Source: Streptomyces specialis
Lineage (GTDB): Bacteria > Actinomycetota > Actinomycetes > Streptomycetales > Streptomycetaceae
Reading direction: 5' to 3'
DNA: 64,000 nucleotides
Assembly (NCBI RefSeq): GCF_001493375.1
Contig: NZ_LN929896.1
Coordinates: 1 to 64,000, forward strand
A program made the translations under genes and the position numbers. Each line of letters begins with the position of its first letter. Position 1 is the first letter of the stretch. Below are positions 1 to 7,568 of this stretch, one piece after another. The notes under the pieces were generated by a model. That model saw only the letters and a list, made by a program, of their open reading frames with translations. It did not search any database and was not told the origin of the DNA.

Positions 1-73
1 AATAGGGCCCGCCGCCCCGCCTCCTCCGCCCCCCGCCCCCCCCCCGCCTGGCCCCCCCCCCCCCGCCGCACCC
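1..73. other. Low-complexity poly-C contig edge
   Basis: The first ~70 bases are runs of C broken by single G, A or T. They resemble the poly-C tract before the adapter block at 39301 and are unlike neighbouring coding sequence. I treat this as unreliable contig-end sequence, not as a biological repeat. Confidence 0.7.
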
Positions 74-589
74 CGCCGGCCACCCCGGCGCCGCCGGCAG
101 GTCGCCGCGCAGATAGACGTGCATCGGCATCCGCGCCAGCAGGCACGCCAGCATCACCGGGATCCGCCCGGCCGGCACCCGAGCGGCCCTGACCGGCGGC
201 GCCGGGGTGTCCGGCGGGGTGCGGCGGGCGCGGGCGGCCATGATGTCGGGGGTGCGGGCGGCGATGACGTCGAGCAGGGTCTGGAGCGGCGCGGCCAGTT
301 TCTCGCCGAGCGGCGTGAGCGCGTAGGGGACGCGGACCGGCATCGCGGGCTCCACGTGCCGGGTGACCAGGCCGTCGTGGGCGAGGATCCGCAGGTTCTG
401 CGCGAGCATCTTCTCGCTGATGCCGCCGACCCGGTCGCGCACCTGGGAGAACCGCTGCGGCCCCCGGCGCAGCGCGGCCAGGATCAGCACCCCCCAGCGG
501 CTGGCGACGTGGTCCAGCGCGGTCCTGGCCGGGCAGTCGGCCGCGAAGACGTCGCGTGGGTCGCCCGCCGTCCGCGTTCCTCCGGTCAT
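74..589 (-). CDS. HxlR-family winged-helix regulator (3' end lost)
   Basis: This is a DNA-binding regulator of the HxlR/MarR-like type. From the ATG at 589 the protein has a Cys near residue 19 (context AADCPARTALDHVASRW), as in redox- or aldehyde-sensing HxlR proteins. The winged helix follows: WGVLILAALRRGPQRFSQV, then SEKMLAQNLRILAHDGLV and a wing ending PYALTPLGEKL. The normal HxlR domain is complete by about residue 110. The frame then stays open through a Pro/Arg-rich stretch with odd residues (MLACLLARMPMHVYLRGDL) into the poly-C edge, so the true stop is not visible and a frameshift there is possible. It is transcribed in the same direction as the MBL gene upstream, with its own 134-bp leader. 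Family assignment is firm; the target is unknown. Confidence 0.75.
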
Positions 590-597
590 GGCCGGAG

Positions 598-621
598 CTT
601 ACCGTGCGATAGGCACTTACC
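598..621 (-). promoter_or_regulatory. Candidate HxlR operator: repeated CTTACCG
   Basis: CTTACCG occurs at 598-604 and again at 615-621, 17 bp apart, 9 to 32 bp upstream of the HxlR start codon. HxlR regulators commonly bind repeats just upstream of their own gene, so this is a plausible autoregulatory site. No clear -10/-35 pair was identified. Confidence 0.35.
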
Positions 622-673
622 GATCGTGAGCGTCTGCCCCGGGGTGGGCCCCGGCGTGGCGGCCGGAACGGGA

Positions 674-745
674 CCGGTCGTGGCGTGTCAGGCGGCCCGG
701 TCGCCGGGGCCGGTCGTGGCGTGTCAGGCGGCCCGGTCGCCGGGA
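674..745. repeat. 36-bp tandem duplication over a stop codon
   Basis: Positions 674-709 and 710-745 are the same 36-bp unit, starting CCGGTCGTGGCGTGTCAGGC, and differ only in the last base. The second copy contains the C-terminal codons and TGA stop of the MBL gene (stop at 724-726). Because 36 is a multiple of 3, the first copy supplies a second in-frame TGA downstream. It looks like recent replication slippage. Confidence 0.9.
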
Positions 746-1797
746 CCGCCCAGCACGCGGGACCCGCCGACCGGCAGGTCCCACAGCCGACCGGCCGGGA
801 GCCCGGCCGCGCGCCCGGCGGCGCGGACGCGGACCAGGGGCTCCAGCGGCGGTTCGGCGGACAGCAGGAACGTCGCCCAGTGCATCGGCGCCATCCGCGC
901 CGCCCCGACGTCGCGGCAGGCGAGGACGGCCTCCTCGGGATCGGTGTGCACGGCCCGTTGCAGCCACGGCGGGTCGTACGCGCCGATGGGCAGCATCGCC
1001 AGGTCGATGCCGGGGTAACGGGCGCCGATCTCGGTGAACCAGTGCCCGTATCCGGTGTCCCCCGCGAAGTAGATCCGCCGCCCCGAGCCGCCCGAGGCGC
1101 CCGAGCCGCCGTTCACGCCGGGGGTGCCGTCCGTGAGGACCCAGCCGCCCCACAGGGAGCGGCAGGTGTCGGTCAGGGTCCGCTTCGACCAGTGGTGGGC
1201 GGGCACGAAGTCGAAACGGACCGCGCCGCCGCCGGGCGCGGGCAGCTCCGCCGCCTCCCACCAGTCCAGCTCCGTGACGCGGGTGAAGCCCCTGCGGCGG
1301 CACCACTCGCCCACCCCGGCCGGGACGAACAGGGGGGTGCGGCGCGGCAGCCGCTTGAGGGTGGGGGCGTCGAGGTGGTCGTAGTGGTTGTGCGAGATGA
1401 CCACGGCGTCCACCGGCGGCAGATCGTCCCAGGCCACGCCGACCGGGGTGATCCGGGCCGGGGTGGCGAGGATCTTCCGCGACCAGACCGGGTCGGTGAG
1501 CACGGTCAGGCCGCCCATGCGGATCACCCAGCTCGCGTGCCCGGCCCAGGTGACGGCGACGGTCCCGGCGCCGGCGGGCGGCAGCGGGCCGGGGGCGAAC
1601 GGCAGCCCGGCGGTGTCGAGCAGCGCCGCCGCGCCCGGCCGCACCGCGCCCCTGCGGGCCATCCGGAGGAGGGTGGGCAGCCCCGGCAGCGGCGTGGTGA
1701 GCCGGTCGGCGAAGCTGCGCGGCCAGACGCGCCGCTCGAACAGCGGGCGCGGGGCGGGCGGCGGAGACGGGTCCCGCCGCTCGATCTGTTCCGTCAT
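724..1797 (-). CDS. MBL-fold hydrolase (NAPE-PLD/UlaG-like)
   Basis: A 357-residue metallo-beta-lactamase-fold hydrolase. The start at 1797 (MTEQIERRD) follows a GGGAGG ribosome site. The core shows VTWAGHASWVIRMGG, the zinc motif SHNHYDHLD (HxHxDH), a later His in FVPAHHW, the Asp in FAGDTGYGHWF, and a final His in MAPMHWATF. This spacing matches the N-acyl-phosphatidylethanolamine phospholipase D-like branch, which typically cleaves phosphodiester or lipid substrates in the cytosol. The real substrate cannot be read from sequence. The gene stands alone, divergent from the methyltransferase at 1948. Its 3' end lies inside a 36-bp tandem duplication that repeats the stop codon. Confidence 0.85.
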   Translation of the reverse strand: MTEQIERRDPSPPPAPRPLFERRVWPRSFADRLTTPLPGLPTLLRMARRGAVRPGAAALLDTAGLPFAPGPLPPAGAGTVAVTWAGHASWVIRMGGLTVLTDPVWSRKILATPARITPVGVAWDDLPPVDAVVISHNHYDHLDAPTLKRLPRRTPLFVPAGVGEWCRRRGFTRVTELDWWEAAELPAPGGGAVRFDFVPAHHWSKRTLTDTCRSLWGGWVLTDGTPGVNGGSGASGGSGRRIYFAGDTGYGHWFTEIGARYPGIDLAMLPIGAYDPPWLQRAVHTDPEEAVLACRDVGAARMAPMHWATFLLSAEPPLEPLVRVRAAGRAAGLPAGRLWDLPVGGSRVLGGPGDRAA

Positions 1798-1897
1798 CGG
1801 CGCCTCCCATCGGGCCTGTTCCCCCAGCCCAGCACGGGCCGGGCGGGCGGCCCTCCGGAGCCGGGCGGCGTTGGTCCGGTGCGGTGACACAGTCCAA

Positions 1898-1929
1898 CAT
1901 GCGAAACGATATTGCTCACCATGCGAGAC
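1898..1929. promoter_or_regulatory. Direct repeat CATGCGAAAC / CATGCGAGAC in divergent promoter
   Basis: Two near-identical decamers at 1898-1907 and 1920-1929, 22 bp apart (about two helical turns), lie between the divergent MBL and methyltransferase genes. This geometry suits a dimeric regulator binding one DNA face. No adjacent regulator gene points to an owner. Confidence 0.3.
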
Positions 1930-1947
1930 AGACGGAAGGATGCGGGC

Positions 1948-2754
1948 ATGCCGGAAGCCGTGTACACCCATGGGCACCACGAATCGGTGCTGCGTTCCCA
2001 CCGCTGGCGGACCGCGGAGAACTCCGCGGCCTATCTCCTGCCCGAGCTGCGTCCCGGGCTGTCCCTGCTGGACCTCGGATGCGGGCCCGGCACGATCACC
2101 GCGGACCTGGCCGGGCGCGTCGCCCCCGGGCCGGTCACCGCCGTCGATCACGCGCCGGACATCCTGCCCGCGGCCCGCGCGGAGGCCGCCGCCCGCGGCC
2201 TGACCACCGTGCGGTTCGCGACGGCGGACGCCCACGCGCTGGACTTCCCCGACGACTCCTTCGACGTGGTGCACGCGCACCAGGTGCTCCAGCACCTCGG
2301 CGACCCGGTACGGGCGCTGCGCGAGGCGCGCCGCGTCTGCCGACCCGGCGGCGTGGTGGCCGCGCGGGACGCGGACTACGCGGCCATGACGTGGTATCCG
2401 CTGCTGCCGGGCCTGGACGAGTGGCTGGCGCTCTACCGCCGCGTGGCCAGGGAGAACGGCGGCGAGCCGGACGCCGGGCGCCGCCTGCTGTCCTGGGCCC
2501 GCGCCGCGGGCTTCACCGACGTCACGGCGACGGCCTCGGTGTGGTGCTTCGCCACCCCGGAGGACCGCGCCTGGTGGAGCGCGCTGTGGGCGGACCGCAC
2601 CACGGAGTCGTCCTACGCCCGCGTCGCGGTGGACGGCGGCCACGCCACCCGGGCCGACCTGGAACGCCTGGCGGACGCCTGGCGCGCGTGGGGCGCGCAC
2701 GACGACGCGTGGTTCACGGTCCTCAACGGCGAAATCCTCTGCCGCGCGGTCTGA
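1948..2754 (+). CDS. Class I SAM-dependent methyltransferase (UbiE-like)
   Basis: A 268-residue methyltransferase. Motif I is LLDLGCGPGTITADL, motif II the acidic AVDHAPDIL, and motif III FATADAHALDFPDDSFDVVHA, followed by HQVLQHLGDPVRALREARRV, the usual order of the UbiE/COQ5 and Methyltransf_11 group. I chose ATG 1948 because GGAAGGA lies 7 bp upstream; an in-frame ATG at 1912 would add 12 residues and has no ribosome site. The substrate is unknown. The Trp-rich C-terminal part (WYPLLPGLDEWLALY, then WWSALWADR) probably forms the substrate pocket. It is monocistronic, converging on the DoxX gene. Confidence 0.85.
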   Translation: MPEAVYTHGHHESVLRSHRWRTAENSAAYLLPELRPGLSLLDLGCGPGTITADLAGRVAPGPVTAVDHAPDILPAARAEAAARGLTTVRFATADAHALDFPDDSFDVVHAHQVLQHLGDPVRALREARRVCRPGGVVAARDADYAAMTWYPLLPGLDEWLALYRRVARENGGEPDAGRRLLSWARAAGFTDVTATASVWCFATPEDRAWWSALWADRTTESSYARVAVDGGHATRADLERLADAWRAWGAHDDAWFTVLNGEILCRAV

Positions 2755-2769
2755 CGGCCGCGCCGGGCG

Positions 2770-3144
2770 TCACGCCTCGCGGCGGACCTTCAAAGCCCAC
2801 CGGACCAGGGGGACCTGGAGCGGCAGGCGGGCGTAGCCGAGGGTGCGCAGCGCCGTGCCGCGCCCGCTCCAGTCCTTCGCCATCTTCACGTTGCCGGGGA
2901 AGACGGCGACGAACAGCGCCGCCGAGGCCAGGGCGCCCGCGCGGCGGGTGGCCGGGAGGGCGACGGCCGCGGCGCAGGCCAGCTCGGCGACGCCGCTGCC
3001 GTAGGTCCAGGCGCGCGCGTCGCCGGGCAACTGCCGGGGGACGAGCGGGTCGAAGTACTTCGGCGCCGTGAAATGCAGGACGCCCGCCGCGCCGAGCAGG
3101 GCGGCGAGGCCCAGGGGGGCGAGGCGGCTGGCGGTGCTGGTCAT
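2770..3144 (-). CDS. DoxX-like small membrane protein
   Basis: A 124-residue membrane protein with about three hydrophobic segments (LGLAALLGAAGVLHF; GVAELACAAAVALP; ASAALFVAVFPGNV). The signature GVLHFTAPKYFDPLVP and FPGNVKMAKD is typical of the DoxX/DUF4267-type family. Members are linked to redox and thiol stress in some actinobacteria, but the reaction is not established. It lies 79 bp downstream of the DUF1772 gene on the same strand, so the two may share a transcript. A palindromic element lies between them. Confidence 0.75.
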   Translation of the reverse strand: MTSTASRLAPLGLAALLGAAGVLHFTAPKYFDPLVPRQLPGDARAWTYGSGVAELACAAAVALPATRRAGALASAALFVAVFPGNVKMAKDWSGRGTALRTLGYARLPLQVPLVRWALKVRREA

Positions 3145-3187
3145 CGGCGCTGTCCTGTCGTGTCCTCGGGCGCGGTCCGGATGGATC

Positions 3188-3214
3188 CTACTGACCGGTA
3201 GCCACTGGTGGTAG
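3188..3214 (-). promoter_or_regulatory. Candidate operator upstream of DoxX gene
   Basis: The element CTACTGACCGGTAG (3188-3201) is an imperfect palindrome, followed by CCACTGGTGGTAG. Read on the minus strand, CTACC starts two successive half-elements 14 bp apart. The site sits 44-70 bp upstream of the DoxX start, where a TetR- or MarR-type repressor often binds. This is inference from symmetry only. Confidence 0.3.
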
Positions 3215-3223
3215 GGGTCGGCG

Positions 3224-3721
3224 TCAGGCGTCGGATCTCGCCCACAGGTGGAGGGCGAGCCCGATCAGCAGGACGGTGACCGCGCTGGACACGGACCGCA
3301 CCGCGTTCCAGCGGCTCCAGCGCGGCGAGAAGTCCGCCCAGACCCGCGCCGCGTCGGCGGGGTCGCCGCCCGCGGCGGCCAGGGCGTCGTTGAGCGGCAC
3401 GTTGACCGCCGCCGTGGGCACGAACGCGCCCAGCACGTAGACGGCCGCCGCGGCGAGGAACGCCAGGCCCGCCGCCCGGTGCCCGAGCAGGAGCAGCAGC
3501 CCGCCGGTCGCCGCCGCCGCGACCGGGACGCCCATGAACGCGGTCAGGAACGCCGGGTTGAGGATCTTGTCGTTCATGCTCTGCATCGCCCGCACCGAGT
3601 GCTCCGGCTCGATCGCGTCGAGTCCGGGCATCACGGACAGCGTGAACGACAGGAAGATTCCCGCCATGACGGCGGCGGTCAGCAGGGCCACGGACGCGGT
3701 GAGGACTACGAGGATCGCCAT
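3224..3721 (-). CDS. DUF1772 / anthrone-oxygenase-like membrane protein
   Basis: A 165-residue four-helix membrane protein: an N-terminal helix (ILVVLTASVALLTAAVMAGIFLSF), two central hydrophobic segments, and a C-terminal helix (VTVLLIGLALHLW). The pattern AGIFLSFTLSVMPGL, then AFVPTAAVNVPLNDAL and W..WN..R, is the DUF1772 signature. Named relatives are anthrone oxygenases of polyketide pathways, but most bacterial members are uncharacterised and no polyketide genes lie nearby. It is the first gene of a possible two-gene unit with DoxX. Confidence 0.8.
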   Translation of the reverse strand: MAILVVLTASVALLTAAVMAGIFLSFTLSVMPGLDAIEPEHSVRAMQSMNDKILNPAFLTAFMGVPVAAAATGGLLLLLGHRAAGLAFLAAAAVYVLGAFVPTAAVNVPLNDALAAAGGDPADAARVWADFSPRWSRWNAVRSVSSAVTVLLIGLALHLWARSDA

Positions 3722-3789
3722 GCCCCCCAGTCAAGTGCCGGCCGGGGCGGGCGGCCATCATCGAGTGGCTCACCCGCATGCGCGGCCGT

Positions 3790-5691
3790 CTACGCCGCCG
3801 GGCCCAGCCGGAAGTCGTACCGCTCCGGGAGCGGCTCGTCGGTGAGGGCCGCCCACGCCCGGGCGAGGGAGTCGTCGTCCTCCGTCACGTCGGCCACGTC
3901 GAAGCCCGCGTCGAACGCGGCCCGCGCCGCGGCCGTCTCGCCCTCCGCGATCAGCGTCCACACGTCCAGCAACCGGAACCGGCCCGTCCGCCTGACCCCG
4001 GACGGCAGCCGGTCCAGCACGCCCCGCGCGCCGGCGGCGCGGCCCACGGCCCGCAGCGCGGGCCCCGCCTCGCGGGCCAGCGCCGCCAGCGCCGGGATCG
4101 GCACGGACGCCGTGTCCAGCGCCAGCTCCGTCGCCGTCAGGGCGTGCTCGGCGGCGCGCTCCGGATGGTCGGCGCAGGCGTGCGCGACGGCCAGGCAGCG
4201 CAGCGCCCACGGGCTCTTGGCGGCGGCCAGGGACCGCCCCCAGCTCCGCCGCGCCTGCGCCCGGTCGCCCGCGTGCCACTGGGCGACCCCCAGGTGGTAG
4301 AGGGCGAGCGGGCCCTCCGCCGCGTACTCCAGCCGCTCCCGCCAGGGGCGGGAGACCAGGGTCGGGCCGGGGGGCCGCTCGACGGCGAAGTCCTCCTCGG
4401 GCAGCCGCCCGCCGCGCAGCAGCTCCAGCCAGGGCCGCTGCTCCGGGCCGAGCGCGGCGGGGTCGAACGGGGTGCCGGGCAGCTCGAACGCGCCGCGCTC
4501 CACCTCCAGCGCGCCCCAGCCGCCACCGGTGTGCAGGATCTCCTTCGGGTCGAGGTCCGCGTACGGCAGCCACGCCGCGTGCGCCTGACGCAGCGCGTCC
4601 TCCGGCAGCGCCGCCGCGAGGCGCCGCTCGGCCTCCTCGCGGGAGGCGGCCGTCAGCGGGCCGTACGCCTCCAGCCAGGTCAGCTCCTCGCCCGCGCGCA
4701 GCGGCACATGGCCGTGGCCGTGGCTCGCGGGGCCGGCCTGGATCGTGGCGCAGCCGGGGGTGTCCTCGTCGGTGAGCCAGCGCTGCCAGCGCCGTCCGCC
4801 GCGCCCGGTGCCCCAGGCGGACAGCCGCCGGCCGCGCAGCGCGTCGGTGGAGGTCTGCGCCAGGCCGTCGCCGTGCGCGTCGAGGGCGGCGATCCACGGT
4901 CTGGTGCCCGGCGGGATCTCGTAGAACCAGTCGGACGCGTCTGCGGCGGCCAGCGGGTCGTCCGGCACGCGGACGCGGCGCGGCTCCCGTTCCGGCCCGG
5001 TGTGCCAGGCGTCGTCGGCGGGGGCCAGGACGCGGGCGCCCGGCGTGTCGGGAACGGCGGCGCTGGACCACCAGGTAACGGGAACGGTCCGCTCGTGGGG
5101 GTTCCGCAGGCGGACGCCGACGTGCAGGAAGTCGGAGCCGTCCGGCAGCCACAGGTCCACCTGGAACGGAATGTCGCGCAGCCGCTCCCACTCCCACAGC
5201 CGCAGCATCTGCCCGCCGTCGGGCGCGGCGACGACGGCGGCGTGGACGGGGGCGCAGGTCAGGGCGGAGCGGCCGTGGGCGCCGACGTTCCACTCGATGC
5301 CGCCGGAGAACCAGGCGCCGTTGAGGGCGCGGTGCACGGGCTGGAGCACGGGGTTGACGTGGAGCAGGTCCCGGCCGGTGGGCTTGTGGCGCAAGGAGTG
5401 GATCCGGCCACCGAGGGCCGGCAGGACGGTGACGGCCAGCCGGTCGTTCTCGATGACGAGGGCGTCCAGCTCCGAGGAGGCGCGGCGGCGGCCATAGCCG
5501 GCGAGCAGCCGCACGGGCAGCACCGAGGCCGGTGGCGTGTGGCCGCGCCGCCTGCGGTCCGGGACGGAACGGGCGGCGGCCGGGAGACCGGCGGGCGGCA
5601 GGAGGGCGGGCAGCGGGTTCTCCGGGCCGATGGCCGCTGCGGGCAGGATCAGCGTGCCGCGGCGGATGGTCGTGGTGACGGTCCCTGCCAT
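3790..5691 (-). CDS. DUF5107 domain and tetratricopeptide protein
   Basis: A 633-residue protein. The N-terminal ~330 residues match the DUF5107 beta-sandwich fold (VIENDRLAVTVLPALGGRIHSL, GGIEWNVGAHGRS, LTWLEAYGPL), which resembles galactose-mutarotase-like carbohydrate-binding folds. The rest is alpha-helical with TPR-like pairs (LALYHLGVAQWHAGDRAQARRSW, then SPWALRCLAVAHACADHPE). Proteins of this architecture are often found with sugar-utilisation genes and are presumed to act on or bind glycans, but no enzyme activity has been fixed. Start 5691 (MAGTVTTT) is preferred over the longer frame because it begins the conserved domain. It has no clear operon partner. Confidence 0.75.
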   Translation of the reverse strand: MAGTVTTTIRRGTLILPAAAIGPENPLPALLPPAGLPAAARSVPDRRRRGHTPPASVLPVRLLAGYGRRRASSELDALVIENDRLAVTVLPALGGRIHSLRHKPTGRDLLHVNPVLQPVHRALNGAWFSGGIEWNVGAHGRSALTCAPVHAAVVAAPDGGQMLRLWEWERLRDIPFQVDLWLPDGSDFLHVGVRLRNPHERTVPVTWWSSAAVPDTPGARVLAPADDAWHTGPEREPRRVRVPDDPLAAADASDWFYEIPPGTRPWIAALDAHGDGLAQTSTDALRGRRLSAWGTGRGGRRWQRWLTDEDTPGCATIQAGPASHGHGHVPLRAGEELTWLEAYGPLTAASREEAERRLAAALPEDALRQAHAAWLPYADLDPKEILHTGGGWGALEVERGAFELPGTPFDPAALGPEQRPWLELLRGGRLPEEDFAVERPPGPTLVSRPWRERLEYAAEGPLALYHLGVAQWHAGDRAQARRSWGRSLAAAKSPWALRCLAVAHACADHPERAAEHALTATELALDTASVPIPALAALAREAGPALRAVGRAAGARGVLDRLPSGVRRTGRFRLLDVWTLIAEGETAAARAAFDAGFDVADVTEDDDSLARAWAALTDEPLPERYDFRLGPAA

Positions 5692-5787
5692 TGGTGCCCC
5701 TCGCTCCCTCGCCCTGGGCGCCGCCGGATCGGTGGCGTGATCACCATGGAACACGGCGTGGGGCGCGGTGACCAGAGGGCCCCGGCG

Positions 5788-6030
5788 TCAGCGCCGCCGG
5801 ACGAAGTACATCCCGCACAGGACGCCGATGAGGCCAGTGCCCAGAAGCGCCAGCCACAGCGGCATGGTGACCTCGGGGACGAGCAGGCGGATCCTCGTCC
5901 GCCTGCTGTTCTCGAAAATGAAGACGAGGGTCAGCGCGGCGACCGCCGCGATGCCGATCCGGGCCGGCGTCCAGAACGCGGGATCCCTGGGGCTTCTGGG
6001 GTTCTTGGGACCTCTGGGGCTCGCAGTCAT
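5788..6030 (-). CDS. LapA/DUF1049-type two-helix membrane protein
   Basis: An 80-residue protein. After a basic, Pro-rich head (SPRGPKNPRSPRDP, itself a micro-repeat) come two transmembrane helices, IGIAAVAALTLVFIFENSRR and LWLALLGTGLIGVLCGMYFV, ending RRR. The FxFEN.R.TRIRLLVPEVTMPLW linker is the hallmark of LapA-domain proteins. These are small inner-membrane proteins, linked to LPS assembly in proteobacteria and of unknown role in actinobacteria. CTGGAGG lies upstream of ATG 6030. A strong hairpin just upstream at 6076-6115 separates it from the CBS gene. Confidence 0.75.
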   Translation of the reverse strand: MTASPRGPKNPRSPRDPAFWTPARIGIAAVAALTLVFIFENSRRTRIRLLVPEVTMPLWLALLGTGLIGVLCGMYFVRRR

Positions 6031-6075
6031 GCCTCCAGGATGCGAGCGCCCGCGCGTTCCCGCCCGTCCACACGA

Positions 6076-6115
6076 GAGCGCGCCCCCGCCCGGCGGTCCG
6101 GGCGGGGGCGCGCTC
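6076..6115 (-). terminator. Strong hairpin after the CBS gene
   Basis: A perfect 18-bp inverted repeat (GAGCGCGCCCCCGCCCGG at 6076-6093 and its complement at 6098-6115) with a 4-base loop starts 9 bp past the stop codon of the CBS-domain gene. No U-tract follows, as is usual for high-GC actinobacterial terminators. Confidence 0.8.
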
Positions 6116-6123
6116 GTCGCGTC

Positions 6124-6540
6124 CTACGCGTAGACGCGTTCCACGAACTGCGCGAGCTGGTCGTCGGTCAGCGAGCGGGCGAGGTCGGCCTCGGTGATCA
6201 TGCCGACGAGCCGCTTGTTCCCGTCGATCACCGGCAGCCGCCGGATCTGGTGGCTCTCCATCTGCTGGAGCACCTCGTCCACCGAGGCGTCGCTGCTGAT
6301 CCAGCGCGGCGTGCCCTTGCACAGCTCCGCCGCGGTCACCTGAGCCGGATCGTGCCCGGCGGCGACACAGCCCACGACGATGTCGCGGTCGGTCAGGATG
6401 CCGCACATGCGCTCGTTCTCATCACTGACGGGCAACGCTCCGACGTCGAGCTCGCGCATCACCTGCGCGGCACGGTCGAGCGTCTCGGTGGCGGGAATCC
6501 ACTGAGCACCCGGGTTCATGATGTCGGCGGCGGTGGTCAT
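6124..6540 (-). CDS. Tandem CBS-domain protein
   Basis: A 138-residue protein made of two CBS motifs. The first is AADIMNPGAQWIPATETLDRAAQVMRELD... ending GILTDRDIVVG; the second is WISSDASVDEVLQQMESHQIRRLPVIDGNK ending GMITEADLARSL. CBS pairs (Bateman modules) bind adenosine nucleotides and act as energy or ligand sensors. This stand-alone version is common in streptomycetes near stress genes. GAGGAGG lies ahead of ATG 6540. The gene is followed by a strong terminator hairpin. Partner protein unknown. Confidence 0.85.
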   Translation of the reverse strand: MTTAADIMNPGAQWIPATETLDRAAQVMRELDVGALPVSDENERMCGILTDRDIVVGCVAAGHDPAQVTAAELCKGTPRWISSDASVDEVLQQMESHQIRRLPVIDGNKRLVGMITEADLARSLTDDQLAQFVERVYA

Positions 6541-6661
6541 GACGTCACATCCCTCCTCGGTTCGGTCAGTCTCCATCCTCAGTGGCCATCCTCCCCCCAG
6601 CGACCGCTATGCGCCATTCGAGTGATTTCAGTACGACCCCCGGAGAGATTGCCACCGCTGG

Positions 6662-6674
6662 TAGCATGCTGTCA
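6662..6674 (+). promoter_or_regulatory. Leaderless -10 element and AGCATGCT palindrome of TA operon
   Basis: TAGCAT at 6662-6667 lies 6 bp before the ATG at 6674 and there is no ribosome-binding site directly ahead of that ATG, which suggests a leaderless transcript. The -10 overlaps AGCATGCT (6663-6670), a perfect 8-bp palindrome of the kind bound by ribbon-helix-helix antitoxins. No convincing -35 is visible. Confidence 0.4.
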
Positions 6675-7096
6675 TGGGCAGCGAACCGCAGAGGTCGGCG
6701 AGCGAGCACTCGTCACCGCTCGACCTCGACGAACAGACGGTGGCCGAGCTGGCACGGCGACTGACACACCTGACCGCTGCGCACGATGCCGGGAGGGCCT
6801 CGCAAGCGATTCAGGAGCTCCTGGCCCGGATGGACCAGTGGGAGCCGTCCACCCCACCGGCGCGCCCGCTCGGCCGGGCCAGGAAGGTCAGTGTGTCGCT
6901 GCCCGAGGAGCTCACCGCGGCCGTCCAGCGGCGCGTCGGCAAGGGCGAGTTCAGCCGGTATGTCGCGGAGGCTGTCACCCGGCAGCTCGAACTGGACCTG
7001 CTGGGCGAGCTGGTCGCATCGCTCGACGCGGAGCACGGCCCGGTCCCGGAGGCGTTCCTGGCGGAGGCCGAGGCGGCATGGCCGGACGCCGGCTAG
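6674..7096 (+). CDS. Ribbon-helix-helix-type antitoxin
   Basis: A 140-residue protein directly ahead of, and overlapping by 19 bp, a PIN-domain toxin gene. The central part RKVSVSLPEELTAAVQRRVGKGEFSRYVAEAV has the beta-strand/helix/helix pattern of a CopG/MetJ-like DNA-binding domain. The acidic C-terminal tail (LASLDAEHGPVPEAFLAEAEAAW) is the expected toxin-neutralising segment that blocks a PIN active site. The N-terminal ~50 residues are predicted helical and unassigned. It probably represses its own promoter through the palindrome over the -10. The start rests on ATG 6674; no ribosome site is present. Confidence 0.75.
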   Translation: MGSEPQRSASEHSSPLDLDEQTVAELARRLTHLTAAHDAGRASQAIQELLARMDQWEPSTPPARPLGRARKVSVSLPEELTAAVQRRVGKGEFSRYVAEAVTRQLELDLLGELVASLDAEHGPVPEAFLAEAEAAWPDAG

Positions 7097-7512
7097 GGGT
7101 GGGGGGCACCCTCGTCCTCGACAGCGAGGGGCTGTCCAAGCTGGCGGCGGGCGACCCGCGGGTGCGGGCCTACGTGGAGACCGCTCACCAGCGGCGCGCT
7201 CGGGTCGTCGTCAGCGCGATCACGCTGACCGAGGTCCTCCGGGGCGGTCCCCGCGACGCGACGGTCCACCGGGTGCTGGCGCGCCTGGTCACGCTGCCGG
7301 TGACGCCCGAGCTGGCGCGGGCCGCCGGTGAGCTGCTCGGAGCCACCGGGCTGTCCGGTCATCGGTGCGCGATCGACTCCGTGGTGGCCGCGACGGCCCT
7401 GGGGGCGCCACGGCCCGTGCTGCTGCTGACCAGCGATCCCGACGATCTGGACCGGCTGGTCGAGGAGCCCGGCCGGGCGAAGGAGGCGCGGGTCGCTGTC
7501 GTGCGGGTGTGA
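7078..7512 (+). CDS. PIN-domain ribonuclease toxin (VapC-like)
   Basis: A 144-residue PIN-domain protein. Conserved acidic positions are visible in order: LVLDSEGLSKL (Asp15), SAITLTEVLRG (Glu), AIDSVVAATAL (Asp) and LLTSDPDDLDRL (Asp), the four metal ligands of PIN nucleases. VapC-type toxins cleave tRNA or rRNA when freed from the antitoxin. The 19-bp overlap with the antitoxin gene implies translational coupling. The 3' end converges with the S9 peptidase gene. The start at 7078 keeps the first Asp at the usual distance from the N-terminus. Confidence 0.85.
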   Translation: MAGRRLGVGGTLVLDSEGLSKLAAGDPRVRAYVETAHQRRARVVVSAITLTEVLRGGPRDATVHRVLARLVTLPVTPELARAAGELLGATGLSGHRCAIDSVVAATALGAPRPVLLLTSDPDDLDRLVEEPGRAKEARVAVVRV

Positions 7513-7540
7513 CGGACGGGTGCGGAGTCGATCGCCGGGT

Positions 7541-7568
7541 CCGTCCCGCTCAGGCCGTCCCGCTCAGG
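7541..7568. repeat. 14-bp tandem duplication over a stop codon
   Basis: CCGTCCCGCTCAGG is present twice in tandem (7541-7554 and 7555-7568). The TGA stop of the S9 peptidase lies in the second copy on the plus-strand coordinate axis? In plus coordinates the stop (TCA) used is at 7550-7552, and the same triplet recurs at 7564-7566 in another frame. It is a small slippage duplication, similar in placement to that at 674-745. Confidence 0.85.

Noticed and set aside
1..73. C-rich start as a repeat or G-quadruplex region
   Set aside because: It lies at the contig edge and resembles the poly-C next to the adapter at 39301.
3778..7512. Long open frame on the plus strand opposite the DUF5107 and CBS genes
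   Set aside because: It is Gly/Arg/Gln-rich with no domain, lies antisense to well-supported genes, and only its last 145 codons (PIN gene) are real.
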